Assembly (NCBI GenBank): GCA_964518905.1
Contig: CAZFJL010000006.1
Coordinates: 1-64,000 of the forward strand
Reading direction: 5' to 3'
Length of the DNA stretch: 64,000 bases
From: RDYZ01 sp964518905
GTDB taxonomy: Bacteria; Cyanobacteriota; Cyanobacteriia; Cyanobacteriales; Geitlerinemataceae
The notes beneath the pieces are model-generated. The model saw only the letters and a program-made list of their open reading frames with translations. It did no database searches and was not told where the DNA came from. Every line of letters begins with the position of its first letter. Position 1 is the first letter of the stretch. Position numbers and translations under genes: made by a program. This document shows, in pieces, positions 43,036 to 51,639 of this stretch.

Positions 43036-45555
43036 TTATTTGGAGAATTGAACGTCAACGCCGAGGATTTGGCTGCACTCGGTTTGGCGTTGTTTGGCTG
43101 GAAGTTGGGTAATGTTTTGGGTGAGCTGGATCTGGAGTTTTCCGGGGTTACGTTGAACGGTTTTGATGGTTCGATCGAGGCGAGTTTGATCGAGGGGTTC
43201 GCGGTTTTGGTTGCACCAGTCGTAGATTCGGAGGCTGACGCTGCGATCGAGGGTTTGGATGGGTACTTTGAGGCTGTTCGATGTTGTATTGAGGCTTGAT
43301 TTTGCACTCTTAAATTCTGTAACTACAGCATCAAAATATTTATTTGCCTCATGAATCACTGAGTCAAATATTCCTTTGAAATGTTGCTTAAGATTACTGA
43401 TCGATTCGTGTTCTTTTTGGCGAACTTCTGAGTGTAAAGCTTCCTCAATTTTTTTACAGGTTTCAGCTTGTCTCTGTTGCTTCTTTTTTAACTTTTGAGA
43501 ACCCATCCCCAATCCTGCCCCAACAAATGTCGTTATGCCTGCGATGACACCGAGTCCACTCACGAAGCTCATAATTATTCCTGCTGCCGTAGCTAAAATT
43601 CCACCCAGCTTTGTGAAAAAATGGAAGTCAAATCCTGCATCTTTTCCCGTAAAACCACTCGCATGATCACGAGATGTTGCTTTGAAACTTTCTATAAACG
43701 CAAGATCTTGGTCAATTTCCTTTAGGATGTCCTCAAGCTTTCTCGTATAGTCCTTACTAAGAAGCTTTTTCGTTGCTTGAATCTTCTCGGAGATTCGTAT
43801 TTTACACTCTACTTTTTTCCAAGCCTCTTGCTGGCTTAATGGATCTTCCTCCCAGTGATTCCGAGCAAAACTAGGGATTGCCTCAAACATCGCTTGATAG
43901 TCTGCGGCGATTTCCGTCTCAATCTGAGCAATTATATCGTTGTGTATCTGCTCAATCTTGCGAATAAATGTTGCTTTTGTTTCACGTAATGTCTGAGCCT
44001 GATCGCGACACCGATCGCGCTGCGCCGAAATCTCATCCCGATACGGCACAAGCGACACCGCTGTTTCCCCGATAATCGTCTGCGACGCGATCAACGTCCC
44101 ATAATTAACGATCGCCCCCTCAACCCAATCCAAAAACGACTGAATCCGACTCGCCCGATAGAGCCGATCGCATAACTCGCGATCGTCCTCCTGTCGCGCC
44201 AACTGCGCCGCCAACAACATCACCGGCAACACCACGATCGACTCACTCGCATAATGCTCCCGCGCATACCGCAAAATCCGCTGCGTATGACCCTCGATCG
44301 CCTCGCCCGACATTAACTTATCCGGATTTTTTAGGAATAACTTACGCCGCGTTGCACTCGTCAGATCCTTCTGCACATTCAGCAAAATCAACAGCGGTTT
44401 CGTCTTATCCTTTAGCTTTTTTAAAAACTCAAACTCCGACTCCTGAATACTATCGTTCACCATCACATAACAAATCAGATCCGCCCCATCCACCGCCTTC
44501 AGCGCCTCCGCCTCATCCACCTCACCACCCACCGCCGCAATCCCCGGCGTATCCACCAGACAAATCCCATTCCCCAACTCGTACCGCTTATTTTCCCGCG
44601 TCGTCCGCTGCTGCCCCACCCCGATCCCCTCGTAACCACTACCCAACAACGTCGCAAACAGCGTACTTTTCCCCGCCTTCGTCCGCCCCATCATCGTCAG
44701 CGTAAAATGCCCGATCGAATCGCGCTTATGTCCCAAGACAGTGCGTAAATTTTCCAGATCCCGCGTGCGCGTCTGTTCGAGCTTGTCGTACAGTTCCGCC
44801 ATCTGCTGCGCCGCCGCTTGTTTAACCCCCGGCTTCCCTTGCCCGACCTTCTCTAGCTCCTTCGATCGCTTGCCAAGATCCCGCGTCAGCGTCGCAAACG
44901 CCTTCGCCACCGGGTCTAATTCCTGTCGCGTCCAGTCGTAATCCTCGCGGGCGATCGTCGTGTTGCGGGCGATCGCTTTCACGATCTGCGGACTGTCGAG
45001 CAGCGCACCCGTCGGCAACTCGATCAGTGCTTCATCCCGTGCTTCCGTTGGCTCCGTCGTCTTCGGTAAATCTAGTTGTAAATGCTTCGCGAGCACGGAC
45101 GCGATCGGGCTGGACTGCTGGCGTAAATTCGCGATCGCCTCCGCAGGCGTGGCGCGATCGTCCCACGCCTGATTTAGACGTTCCGTCGGCCACTGCCAAA
45201 GCAGCGTCACCAGCAAGATCATCTGACGTTGAGCCACGATCACTTGCGAATCGATCGCGCCCGCCTTAAGGCGACATTCCGTATGGCGAATCATCGTGAT
45301 CGCCGCCGCTACGACCGGCTCGCGATCGGGCGGTGCGACCTGTGGGGCAAGGCGATCGAGCGGAAAACGCTTGGTTTCTGGTGTGAGCAGAACCTCTTGC
45401 AAGTCGAGGATCAGTTCGATCGGGTCGTCCGTCCTACCGCACTGTTGAACCAAATCGATCAAAATTGATCGCGACAATTGCTGCTGACTGCGATCGTGTG
45501 CCAAAAGGTGCGCCAGAACAAATAGCTCTGGAGCCGAGACAGGAGATATAGACAT
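43036..45555 (-). CDS. LeoBC-like dynamin-family GTPase
   Basis: An 839-aa protein. The first ~270 residues are helical, with a resemblance to the tellurite-resistance-like or LeoB-type N-terminal region. The GTPase domain then shows the P-loop MMGRTKAGKSTLF (290-297), TTRENKRYE as switch I, LVDTPGIAAVGG (from 334) and LLNVQKDL as the NKxD-like motif. Long helices follow, then a hydrophobic glycine-rich hairpin (ILATAAGIIMSFVSGLGVIAG) that could insert into membrane. It is the first gene of a tight two-gene unit with the LeoA-like gene. LeoA plus LeoBC is the composition of the Eleos anti-phage system. Confidence 0.8.
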   Translation of the reverse strand: MSISPVSAPELFVLAHLLAHDRSQQQLSRSILIDLVQQCGRTDDPIELILDLQEVLLTPETKRFPLDRLAPQVAPPDREPVVAAAITMIRHTECRLKAGAIDSQVIVAQRQMILLVTLLWQWPTERLNQAWDDRATPAEAIANLRQQSSPIASVLAKHLQLDLPKTTEPTEARDEALIELPTGALLDSPQIVKAIARNTTIAREDYDWTRQELDPVAKAFATLTRDLGKRSKELEKVGQGKPGVKQAAAQQMAELYDKLEQTRTRDLENLRTVLGHKRDSIGHFTLTMMGRTKAGKSTLFATLLGSGYEGIGVGQQRTTRENKRYELGNGICLVDTPGIAAVGGEVDEAEALKAVDGADLICYVMVNDSIQESEFEFLKKLKDKTKPLLILLNVQKDLTSATRRKLFLKNPDKLMSGEAIEGHTQRILRYAREHYASESIVVLPVMLLAAQLARQEDDRELCDRLYRASRIQSFLDWVEGAIVNYGTLIASQTIIGETAVSLVPYRDEISAQRDRCRDQAQTLRETKATFIRKIEQIHNDIIAQIETEIAADYQAMFEAIPSFARNHWEEDPLSQQEAWKKVECKIRISEKIQATKKLLSKDYTRKLEDILKEIDQDLAFIESFKATSRDHASGFTGKDAGFDFHFFTKLGGILATAAGIIMSFVSGLGVIAGITTFVGAGLGMGSQKLKKKQQRQAETCKKIEEALHSEVRQKEHESISNLKQHFKGIFDSVIHEANKYFDAVVTEFKSAKSSLNTTSNSLKVPIQTLDRSVSLRIYDWCNQNREPLDQTRLDRTIKTVQRNPGKLQIQLTQNITQLPAKQRQTECSQILGVDVQFSK

Positions 45556-46031
45556 TGAAGAAAATTAAGCTGACCGTATAAGAACGCGGCTTGGATCGAT
45601 CCGATCGTCCAAAAATCTGGACTAATCTTAAATTGAACTGCTGAAATCACCTGTGATCTCAGTCCGTTGTAGACAGCGGATATCTTCAGACCACTCCGCC
45701 TAGACTTTCTTACTTTTTAATGCGTGTCATCCATCGAACCCAAGATCGGGCGAATCACATTAACGTCTTGTTAAGAAAAGAAAACAATTTTGTCGCCAAA
45801 GAGACCCCAAGAGCCAAAAGAATTTGTTACATCTATGGCAGACTAAGCGCTGTTGCCGTGGAATGCTCCCAGCCTTGACATAATCAGAGGCTCGTCAAAC
45901 CAATGCCAACGCTTGAAAAGCCTGATAGACAAAGGTTCTTTAAGCGAATATCGGCACGACCTTAGCCTAATTTACTCAACAGGCGATCGCCACCTTCAGG
46001 CGAACCATCGCAAATCGGGACTGATTATTTT
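45556..46031. other. Intergenic region upstream of the leoBC-like gene
   Basis: About 475 bases between the divergent leoBC-like and acetyltransferase genes. Promoters for both are expected here. I see no repeats, tRNA or small gene that I can support; an A-rich stretch (AAGAAAAGAAAACAATTTTG near 45773) is the only notable composition. Confidence 0.4.
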
Positions 46032-46529
46032 ATGGAGAAAATCAGCATGGATTGTCGGAACGTTCAATTTTGCGATCGCGCTTCTGCGGTCGATTTTCAG
46101 CAGCTCAAGGCTTTGTTTGAGTGTTCGGCTTTTTGGGCAGCAGAACGCAGCATCGACGATATGCGAATCGCAGTCGAGCATAGCAATCCGGTCATCACCG
46201 CCTGGGATAACGATCGACTGATTGGCTTTACGCGAGCAACGTCCGACGGTATTTTTCGCGCCACAATTTGGGATGTGGTGATCCATTGCGACTATCAAGG
46301 CTTGGGTCTCGGTCGCAAGCTGGTTGAGACGCTGCTCGGTCACCCCATCATGAACCGGGTTGAGCGCGTGTACCTGATGACGACCAATCAGCAGAAATTT
46401 TACGAGCGGATCGGCTTCGTGGAAAATTCGACGACGACGATGCTGCTGGAACAATCACCGATCGATACGATCAGCGTCACATCGATCGCGGGCGATCGCG
46501 GCCTCACCGCCGTCGCTGCCGACCACTAA
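46032..46529 (+). CDS. GNAT-family N-acetyltransferase (Ycf52-like)
   Basis: A 165-aa acetyltransferase. The acetyl-CoA pyrophosphate-binding loop is HCDYQGLGLGRKLVETLL, preceded by the strand IWDVVI and followed by RVYLMTTNQQKFYERIGF and the TTTMLLE strand. This arrangement resembles the algal chloroplast Ycf52 and plant plastid GNAT enzymes that acetylate proteins. The substrate is unknown. A short spacer (45 bases) separates it from the convergent kinase-like gene. Confidence 0.88.
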   Translation: MEKISMDCRNVQFCDRASAVDFQQLKALFECSAFWAAERSIDDMRIAVEHSNPVITAWDNDRLIGFTRATSDGIFRATIWDVVIHCDYQGLGLGRKLVETLLGHPIMNRVERVYLMTTNQQKFYERIGFVENSTTTMLLEQSPIDTISVTSIAGDRGLTAVAADH

Positions 46530-46574
46530 CCCCTAAGGCTCGATTCCGATCCGCCGACGCTGACGACCAAACGA

Positions 46575-47459
46575 CTACGACACCGATCGCGGCAGCCAAA
46601 ACCGCAAGCGTGACAGCGTCGGCGAATCGGGATCGAGCAACACCGGTAAATCAAGGCCGCCACCCATCAGCTCGATCAAAAGTTGATTGAGGGTGAGCCG
46701 CAAACTGGGTGAAAGGGCGAATGACGGTAGGGTTTGTTTGATCGCGCTAAATTCTGTCGCGGTGTGGCATTCCAAGAAGTCGATCGGATCGCTAAAATCC
46801 TCGAACGTCAGGGCAGAATCCAATAAAAACTCAACGGTGTCAGCCTGGGTTTTACAGGTGAGCCGAACACTCGCCTCGCGACTGCGGCCCAGGTCGATCG
46901 CCAACTCCAGCAGGTCAATCACGATCGACACCATCAAATCCTTATCCGCCGCGATCGCCACATCCGGATCGTCGATTTCCAACTTAAAACTAACGCTAAA
47001 GTTCGCAGCTTCTAGCTCGATCGGCTCACGGACGCAGCGCGATAGCTGATGCAGCATCAGCGGCTGAATTTTTGGCGGGCGTCGTCCGGCCTCAATCCGT
47101 GAGACGAGCAGCAACGAATCGAGCATATGCACGAGTTTCAGCGCGGCTTTATTCGCCTCTTGAATAAAGTCATGCTCCTCTTCCACATCTTCGCAGAGGT
47201 CTTCGAGCACGAGCTGATGACTGCCGATGATGCCGCTGAGGGGCGATCGCAGCTCGTGGGAAATCCGAGCGAGGAAGTGGGATTTAAACTGTGCCTCCCG
47301 CTGGGCGAGGAGGTAATTTTGCCGTAATTCGTGATTTTCGGCGATCGTGGCTGCGATCTGCTGGCGGAGGACGGGATCGTCGATGCTATCAAGGTCGATC
47401 GCGTTGCGGTTAACGGACATAGTGATGCTGGTTGGGTCGGACTCGGAGATCGCGGTCAA
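46575..47459 (-). CDS. Histidine kinase-like protein with degenerate ATPase domain
   Basis: A 294-aa cytoplasmic protein. A coiled-coil N-terminus leads into a clear HisKA domain with the H-box FLARISHELRSPLSGIIGS. The region where the HATPase should be (about 170-290) keeps the length but lacks the N-box asparagines (VIDLLELAIDLG), the DxGxG box and the GxGxG lid. It therefore probably cannot bind ATP in the normal way and may act as a phosphotransfer or scaffold protein. No sensor domain is present and no response regulator is adjacent. Confidence 0.82.
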   Translation of the reverse strand: MTAISESDPTSITMSVNRNAIDLDSIDDPVLRQQIAATIAENHELRQNYLLAQREAQFKSHFLARISHELRSPLSGIIGSHQLVLEDLCEDVEEEHDFIQEANKAALKLVHMLDSLLLVSRIEAGRRPPKIQPLMLHQLSRCVREPIELEAANFSVSFKLEIDDPDVAIAADKDLMVSIVIDLLELAIDLGRSREASVRLTCKTQADTVEFLLDSALTFEDFSDPIDFLECHTATEFSAIKQTLPSFALSPSLRLTLNQLLIELMGGGLDLPVLLDPDSPTLSRLRFWLPRSVS

Positions 47460-47493
47460 GCCCTACCGTGTTGATCGCAAAGTTCGATTGGGC

Positions 47494-47623
47494 TAGGGGC
47501 TGTCATCAATTAAATTTGTAGCCTTGATTCAGCAAGGGTTTCAGCCCCTTTTGTTTTTTGTTGGGTCGGGCGTTCAACAGCTTACCCCGTAAGGGGTCTG
47601 GTGCTAATTGATGACACGCCCTA
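47494..47623. mobile_element. MITE-like element C (19-bp terminal inverted repeats)
   Basis: The left end TAGGGGCTGTCATCAATTA (47494-47512) pairs with the complement of TAATTGATGACACGCCCTA (47605-47623), with two mismatches. The total is 130 bases, lies between two genes and has no coding capacity. Ends of this type are seen on IS5-like elements in cyanobacteria. Inside is a stem (AAGGGTTTCAGCCCCTT) followed by a T-rich stretch that may terminate transcription. Confidence 0.65.
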
Positions 47624-47691
47624 CGGCAATCAGGCAGGCTAGAAGCCTGTGCTACGAGCATCCCAACCCAATCGAGCTTTGCTACACATCG

Positions 47692-48015
47692 TTAGAGCTG
47701 GCGTTCGAGCATGGCTTGGAAGTCATCATAGGGTTTGGCTCCGACCATCGTCTCGACCAATTCACCATCTTTAAAAAACATCACCGCCGGGATGCTTTTA
47801 ATGCCGAACCGTTTGGCAACGGGTTTATTCGCATCGAGATCGAGCTTCAGGACTTTGGCGCGATCGGCGTACTCGTCGGCCAACCGGTCAATTAGCGGCG
47901 CGATCACTTTGCACGGGCCACACCAGGTGGCGGTACAGTCCACGACGAGGATCGATTCTGAGGTTAGCAGCGAGTCGAACTCCGCTTCGTCTTGAATAAA
48001 GGCGGCTGTTCCCAT
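47692..48015 (-). CDS. trxA: Thioredoxin
   Basis: A 107-aa thioredoxin with the redox-active ATWCGPCKVIAPL, the conserved cis-proline region KSIPAVMFF and a normal C-terminal helix. It reduces disulfides in target enzymes using electrons from thioredoxin reductase. Length and sequence are those of a standard bacterial m- or x-type thioredoxin; which cyanobacterial subgroup cannot be decided here. A gap of about 100 bases separates it from the upstream spermidine-synthase-like gene on the same strand. Confidence 0.96.
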   Translation of the reverse strand: MGTAAFIQDEAEFDSLLTSESILVVDCTATWCGPCKVIAPLIDRLADEYADRAKVLKLDLDANKPVAKRFGIKSIPAVMFFKDGELVETMVGAKPYDDFQAMLERQL

Positions 48016-48120
48016 GTTGTTAAACCTCTTGTTTTTATCTTTAGTTCTATTTAACGATTATCCCGTATGGCCTTCGCCCAACGCTGGACTCGTCGCTAAA
48101 CTTATCGCGGTTAAGCCTGA

Positions 48121-49809
48121 TTAATACAACTCCCAGCGCCGATCGGCTTGATATTTGACGATAATCGGTCGCGCTAGGCGATTGACCTCGACCGTTTGCC
48201 CTTGGACATCCTTCGGTAGGACAAACATGGCGGGCAGTGCCGCCGCATTTAAAAAGCGCGTCGGTACATCGATCGCCAAACTTGCCGGGTCGATCGCCCG
48301 ATCGCTCGCTAGCACAAACCCCCAGGGGCCAAAACTAGGCACATTTACGGTATACGGAGCGGTCATAAATCCGGCAGCGTTCAGCGTCGTTTCGACACAG
48401 GCAAAGGCTCGCGGCGCAAAAAATGGGCTGGAGGCTTGGGTGACAAACACACCGTTTGGGGTTAGGCGCGATCGCAGGCGTTGATAAAACCCTTCGGAGT
48501 AGAGCTTGGCGATGACGTTGCGATCGGGGTCGGGAAAATCGGCGATGATCGCGTCGAATTGTTCGTTGAGCTTGGGCGCGATCGAAAAGGCGTCGCCGTA
48601 GCGGATCTCGACGCGCGGATCATCGAAGGCTTGACCGTGCAGTTTCGCTAACAGCGGATAGCGCCGCGCCAGTTGGACGATCGCCGGGTCGAGTTCGAGC
48701 AACAAGACGCGATCCACCGACGGCCATTTCAGAATTTCCCGCAGCGCCAAACCGTCCCCCGCTCCCATCAACAGCACGCGCTTGGGGTTGCCCGCCAGGT
48801 TTGCCACAGCGGCTAAGGCCGGATGGATCAACGCTTCGTGATAGCGGTATTCGTCGATCGTCGAAAATTGCAGCTCGCCATCAATATAGAGCCGCGCATC
48901 CTGGCTACCGCGAGTCAGGATGATGCGCTGATACGGCGTTTGGATGCGAGAGACGATCGGCGCGTTGTACAGCGTATTTTCGAGGGTATTGCCCAGCGGC
49001 ACGCTCAACGGCGCGATCGCCCACAGAGCCGCCGTAATGACGAACCCCCACCAGCGCCAGCGCCGCATCGAGGGGAACGACTGCCCGACCACAATGACCA
49101 TCAGCGCCGGGAGCGATCCCAGCATCGCGGCGGTGGGAAACATGCCAAACACTGGCAGCAACAGTACGGGGAAGGCGATCGAACCAAATAATGCGCCGAC
49201 ATAATCCAGCGCCAAAATTCGCGCCAGGGAATCCTTAAGGCCGCGATCGCGTTCGATAATTCGCGTCAACAGCGGCACTTCCAACCCGGCCAATGTCCCC
49301 AGGATCAGCGTCACCAAAATCAGCCCCAGCCACAGGGATTGATCGAGCACGAATAGGGCAAACAAGCCGAGGGGAAGCAGGGCGCTGAGGGGGGCGATCG
49401 CCAGTTCGACCTGGATAAATCGTGTCAGCAGGTGAGCTGATCGGGCGGTTTCGGCGGAGGCTGAGGTTTTCGGATTGCCGGGATTATTGGGATTATTTGA
49501 ATCGATCGATGGCTCGTCATCACTCAGAATGAACTGACTCAGGTAGGAGCCGAGTCCCATCGCCGCCAGAAAGCCACCCACCGCCACGCCATAGGACAGC
49601 GCTTGATTGCCGACCAAATAGCTGGCCAGCGTTCCCAGCAGCAGCTCGATCGCCAAACCGCAAGCCGACGACACCGCCGCCGCAATTAGCAAAACATTGC
49701 ACTGACGCCCACTCAGGAGCGGAGCGGGGCGGGGTTCGATCGGCGGATCGGAATCGTCGAGCGGGGCGATCGCGCGGTACGGAGTGGAGGGGGAATCGTT
49801 CGGCGTCAA
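48121..49809 (-). CDS. Membrane-anchored spermidine synthase-like protein
   Basis: A 562-aa fusion. The N-terminal ~270 residues contain about seven membrane helices of a transporter-like type (VLLIAAAVSSACGLAIELL, LALILVTLILGTLAGLEVPLL). The C-terminal ~290 residues form an aminopropyltransferase fold: YQRIILTRG, LYIDGELQFSTIDEYRYHEALIHP, the SAM-type loop VLLMGAGDGLALREIL, VLLLELDPAIV, then IIADFPDPD where soluble enzymes have the catalytic DxxDP. These membrane forms are widespread in bacteria, and their true substrate is not settled. It is followed by trxA and preceded by two unknown genes on the same strand. Confidence 0.88.
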   Translation of the reverse strand: MTPNDSPSTPYRAIAPLDDSDPPIEPRPAPLLSGRQCNVLLIAAAVSSACGLAIELLLGTLASYLVGNQALSYGVAVGGFLAAMGLGSYLSQFILSDDEPSIDSNNPNNPGNPKTSASAETARSAHLLTRFIQVELAIAPLSALLPLGLFALFVLDQSLWLGLILVTLILGTLAGLEVPLLTRIIERDRGLKDSLARILALDYVGALFGSIAFPVLLLPVFGMFPTAAMLGSLPALMVIVVGQSFPSMRRWRWWGFVITAALWAIAPLSVPLGNTLENTLYNAPIVSRIQTPYQRIILTRGSQDARLYIDGELQFSTIDEYRYHEALIHPALAAVANLAGNPKRVLLMGAGDGLALREILKWPSVDRVLLLELDPAIVQLARRYPLLAKLHGQAFDDPRVEIRYGDAFSIAPKLNEQFDAIIADFPDPDRNVIAKLYSEGFYQRLRSRLTPNGVFVTQASSPFFAPRAFACVETTLNAAGFMTAPYTVNVPSFGPWGFVLASDRAIDPASLAIDVPTRFLNAAALPAMFVLPKDVQGQTVEVNRLARPIIVKYQADRRWELY

Positions 49810-50041
49810 GGGTTTGAGGGCTGCTAGGGGATCGGCGATCGGGCAGGCAAAGAACGGCTGGCTTTGGGAGGGTTAGAGAATTAATACCGCTTACACAACG
49901 ATTTCAGCCTTACCGAAAGACGAAAATGGGAAGGCTGAGCGGAGTCGAAGCCTGGGACTGGTGCTACACGCGATCGCGCCTCAACTCTGAATCAAGGATT
50001 GATCGATGGCTGGCTGAATTGGTGCAAGCGTGGTGTTGACC

Positions 50042-50281
50042 CTATTTCCCACCAGCTCCGGGGCCACCACCGCGAAATGTGCCGTATTCCGTGCGGGTGG
50101 GGCTGTAGAGCCAGAGGCCACGGGAATAGTAGCCGGAGGTGGTTGTGCCGTAGCGCGGGCGATAGGTCGAGTCGGACTGACGCAGGCTAAGAGCGGATTT
50201 TTGTGAGTAGCCCAACCAAATCGCCCAGATAGCAATTCCAAGGGTTGTAGCGGTCAGGAGTCGGGCAAACCAAGGCATCAT
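50042..50281 (-). CDS. Small membrane protein with glycine/tyrosine-rich tail
   Basis: 79 aa if started at the ATG at 50281. It has one N-terminal membrane helix (ARLLTATTLGIAIWAIWLGY) followed by a tail rich in Ser, Tyr, Arg and Gly (TTTSGYYSRGLWLYSPTRTE) ending in GGGPGAGGK. I do not recognise it. A longer start at 50368 would overlap the upstream gene by 17 bases. It lies between an unknown membrane protein and the spermidine-synthase-like gene on one strand. Moderate confidence that it is real, based on the clear helix and the syntenic position. Confidence 0.55.
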   Translation of the reverse strand: MMPWFARLLTATTLGIAIWAIWLGYSQKSALSLRQSDSTYRPRYGTTTSGYYSRGLWLYSPTRTEYGTFRGGGPGAGGK

Positions 50282-50351
50282 AATTGCAAGCTGGGCTAAA
50301 AAATATCGAAGGACAAACGGGGCAGGTGTGCGGGAATCGTCGAACGATTCG

Positions 50352-51467
50352 TTAGGAAAAACCCACACCGGGATTTTCGCTCAAGTCGTCGTCATCGTTG
50401 GGCGGGTCTTGGGGCGAATCTTGAAGCAAATCGTCAGTTCGTGAGGACTTGAGATCATCGTCGAGATCGTCAAGAATTTCGATCGCCACATTATCGATAT
50501 CCGTGACTTCGACGCGACCCGACGTTTTCGCGCCATCAAACACCGTGATTGTGGTGCGATCGACCGGCGCATCGGGCATCACCTCCACATAAAACCCGTA
50601 CGACCCTTTTTTTAACAGACGAAAATAGGCATTCAGCTCACTTTTTTTGACATCTTCCCCAGCTATACGGGGTATCACGGTGTAGGTATGCCGATAGAGA
50701 TCGTCGCCGTCGGCATTGCGAATCCAGAGTTTGGGGCTGAGGGTCAGTTGTGTCGTTTCATCCGAAATGATTTCGAGCCGCAGATGCACCAAACTCAGCG
50801 ATCCGCCCAGGGTTCCCCGCGCCCCCACATCACTATCCGGGATCGTCTTAAAAATGGCTCTGCGACCACAGCCCGACTGGATCAGACTGCCCGAAATCCA
50901 GGTCAAGACAGCCGTCACAATCCAGCCCCACAGCAGCGGAGTTTGATAAACGACACCCGTGCTGGCCTTGACCTCGATCGGAACAGGATTCGTAATCTCC
51001 TGGCCGCTGCTGGTCGTATAGTCCAAAACCGACACCGCTAGGGTGAGCGTCTCGCTGGTTTGCGCTTTGATATCCAGGCCCGCATCGAGATCCTGTTCTG
51101 ACCAGGTTCCCGACTCGCCGTCTTCGTTCCACGTCCCGGATTCAGACCAGGCTTCTTTCATCGCAGACGTGACAATGTTGCCCTGGCTATCGAGCAAAAT
51201 TAGCTCATAGGTGACCCAGTGATTGGCAGGGATCTTCGCCTCTGCTTTGATGCGCGTCGCGCCGATCGCACTGGGCTTTAAGGTCAGGGAACCGACTTCG
51301 ACATAGTCTTCGGCATCTGGCTCGACGGCTACGGTCTTGCGGATTTGCGTTTGACCCATGAACCAGGAGGCCACGAGAGCGAGGCTAATTAAGCCGAAGG
51401 TAAACCAGCGTAGAAAAATAGCTGGCTCGATAAATTTGCGGGTGCTGTAGGTTTTTGTGGCACTCAT
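50352..51467 (-). CDS. Two-helix membrane protein of unknown function with beta-rich domains
   Basis: A 371-aa protein I cannot assign. An N-terminal membrane helix (IFLRWFTFGLISLALVASWFMG) is followed by a ~150-residue extracytoplasmic, beta-rich domain (SLTLKPSAIGATRIKAEAKI and following). A second helix (LLWGWIVTAVLTWISGSLIQSG) precedes another beta-rich domain and a very acidic C-terminal tail (DDLDDDLKSSRTDDLLQ). The first domain may be a ligand- or partner-binding module. The gene is upstream of the small membrane protein and the spermidine-synthase-like gene on the same strand, suggesting a three-gene operon. Confidence 0.8.
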   Translation of the reverse strand: MSATKTYSTRKFIEPAIFLRWFTFGLISLALVASWFMGQTQIRKTVAVEPDAEDYVEVGSLTLKPSAIGATRIKAEAKIPANHWVTYELILLDSQGNIVTSAMKEAWSESGTWNEDGESGTWSEQDLDAGLDIKAQTSETLTLAVSVLDYTTSSGQEITNPVPIEVKASTGVVYQTPLLWGWIVTAVLTWISGSLIQSGCGRRAIFKTIPDSDVGARGTLGGSLSLVHLRLEIISDETTQLTLSPKLWIRNADGDDLYRHTYTVIPRIAGEDVKKSELNAYFRLLKKGSYGFYVEVMPDAPVDRTTITVFDGAKTSGRVEVTDIDNVAIEILDDLDDDLKSSRTDDLLQDSPQDPPNDDDDLSENPGVGFS

Positions 51468-51639
51468 GATCGCAGCGATCGACAGGTTAAATCAGGCGTA
51501 ACAGGTTCGATATTGCAATCAGAATCGAAGTCGAGCCGATCTCAATTTCAGGCTGAACCGTTACTGATGCCATCATAGCCAACCGATTTCGGTTGCCTGA
51601 TGAAGCGGTTTCTGAGGACGATGCGTTTATGTTTCCTGA

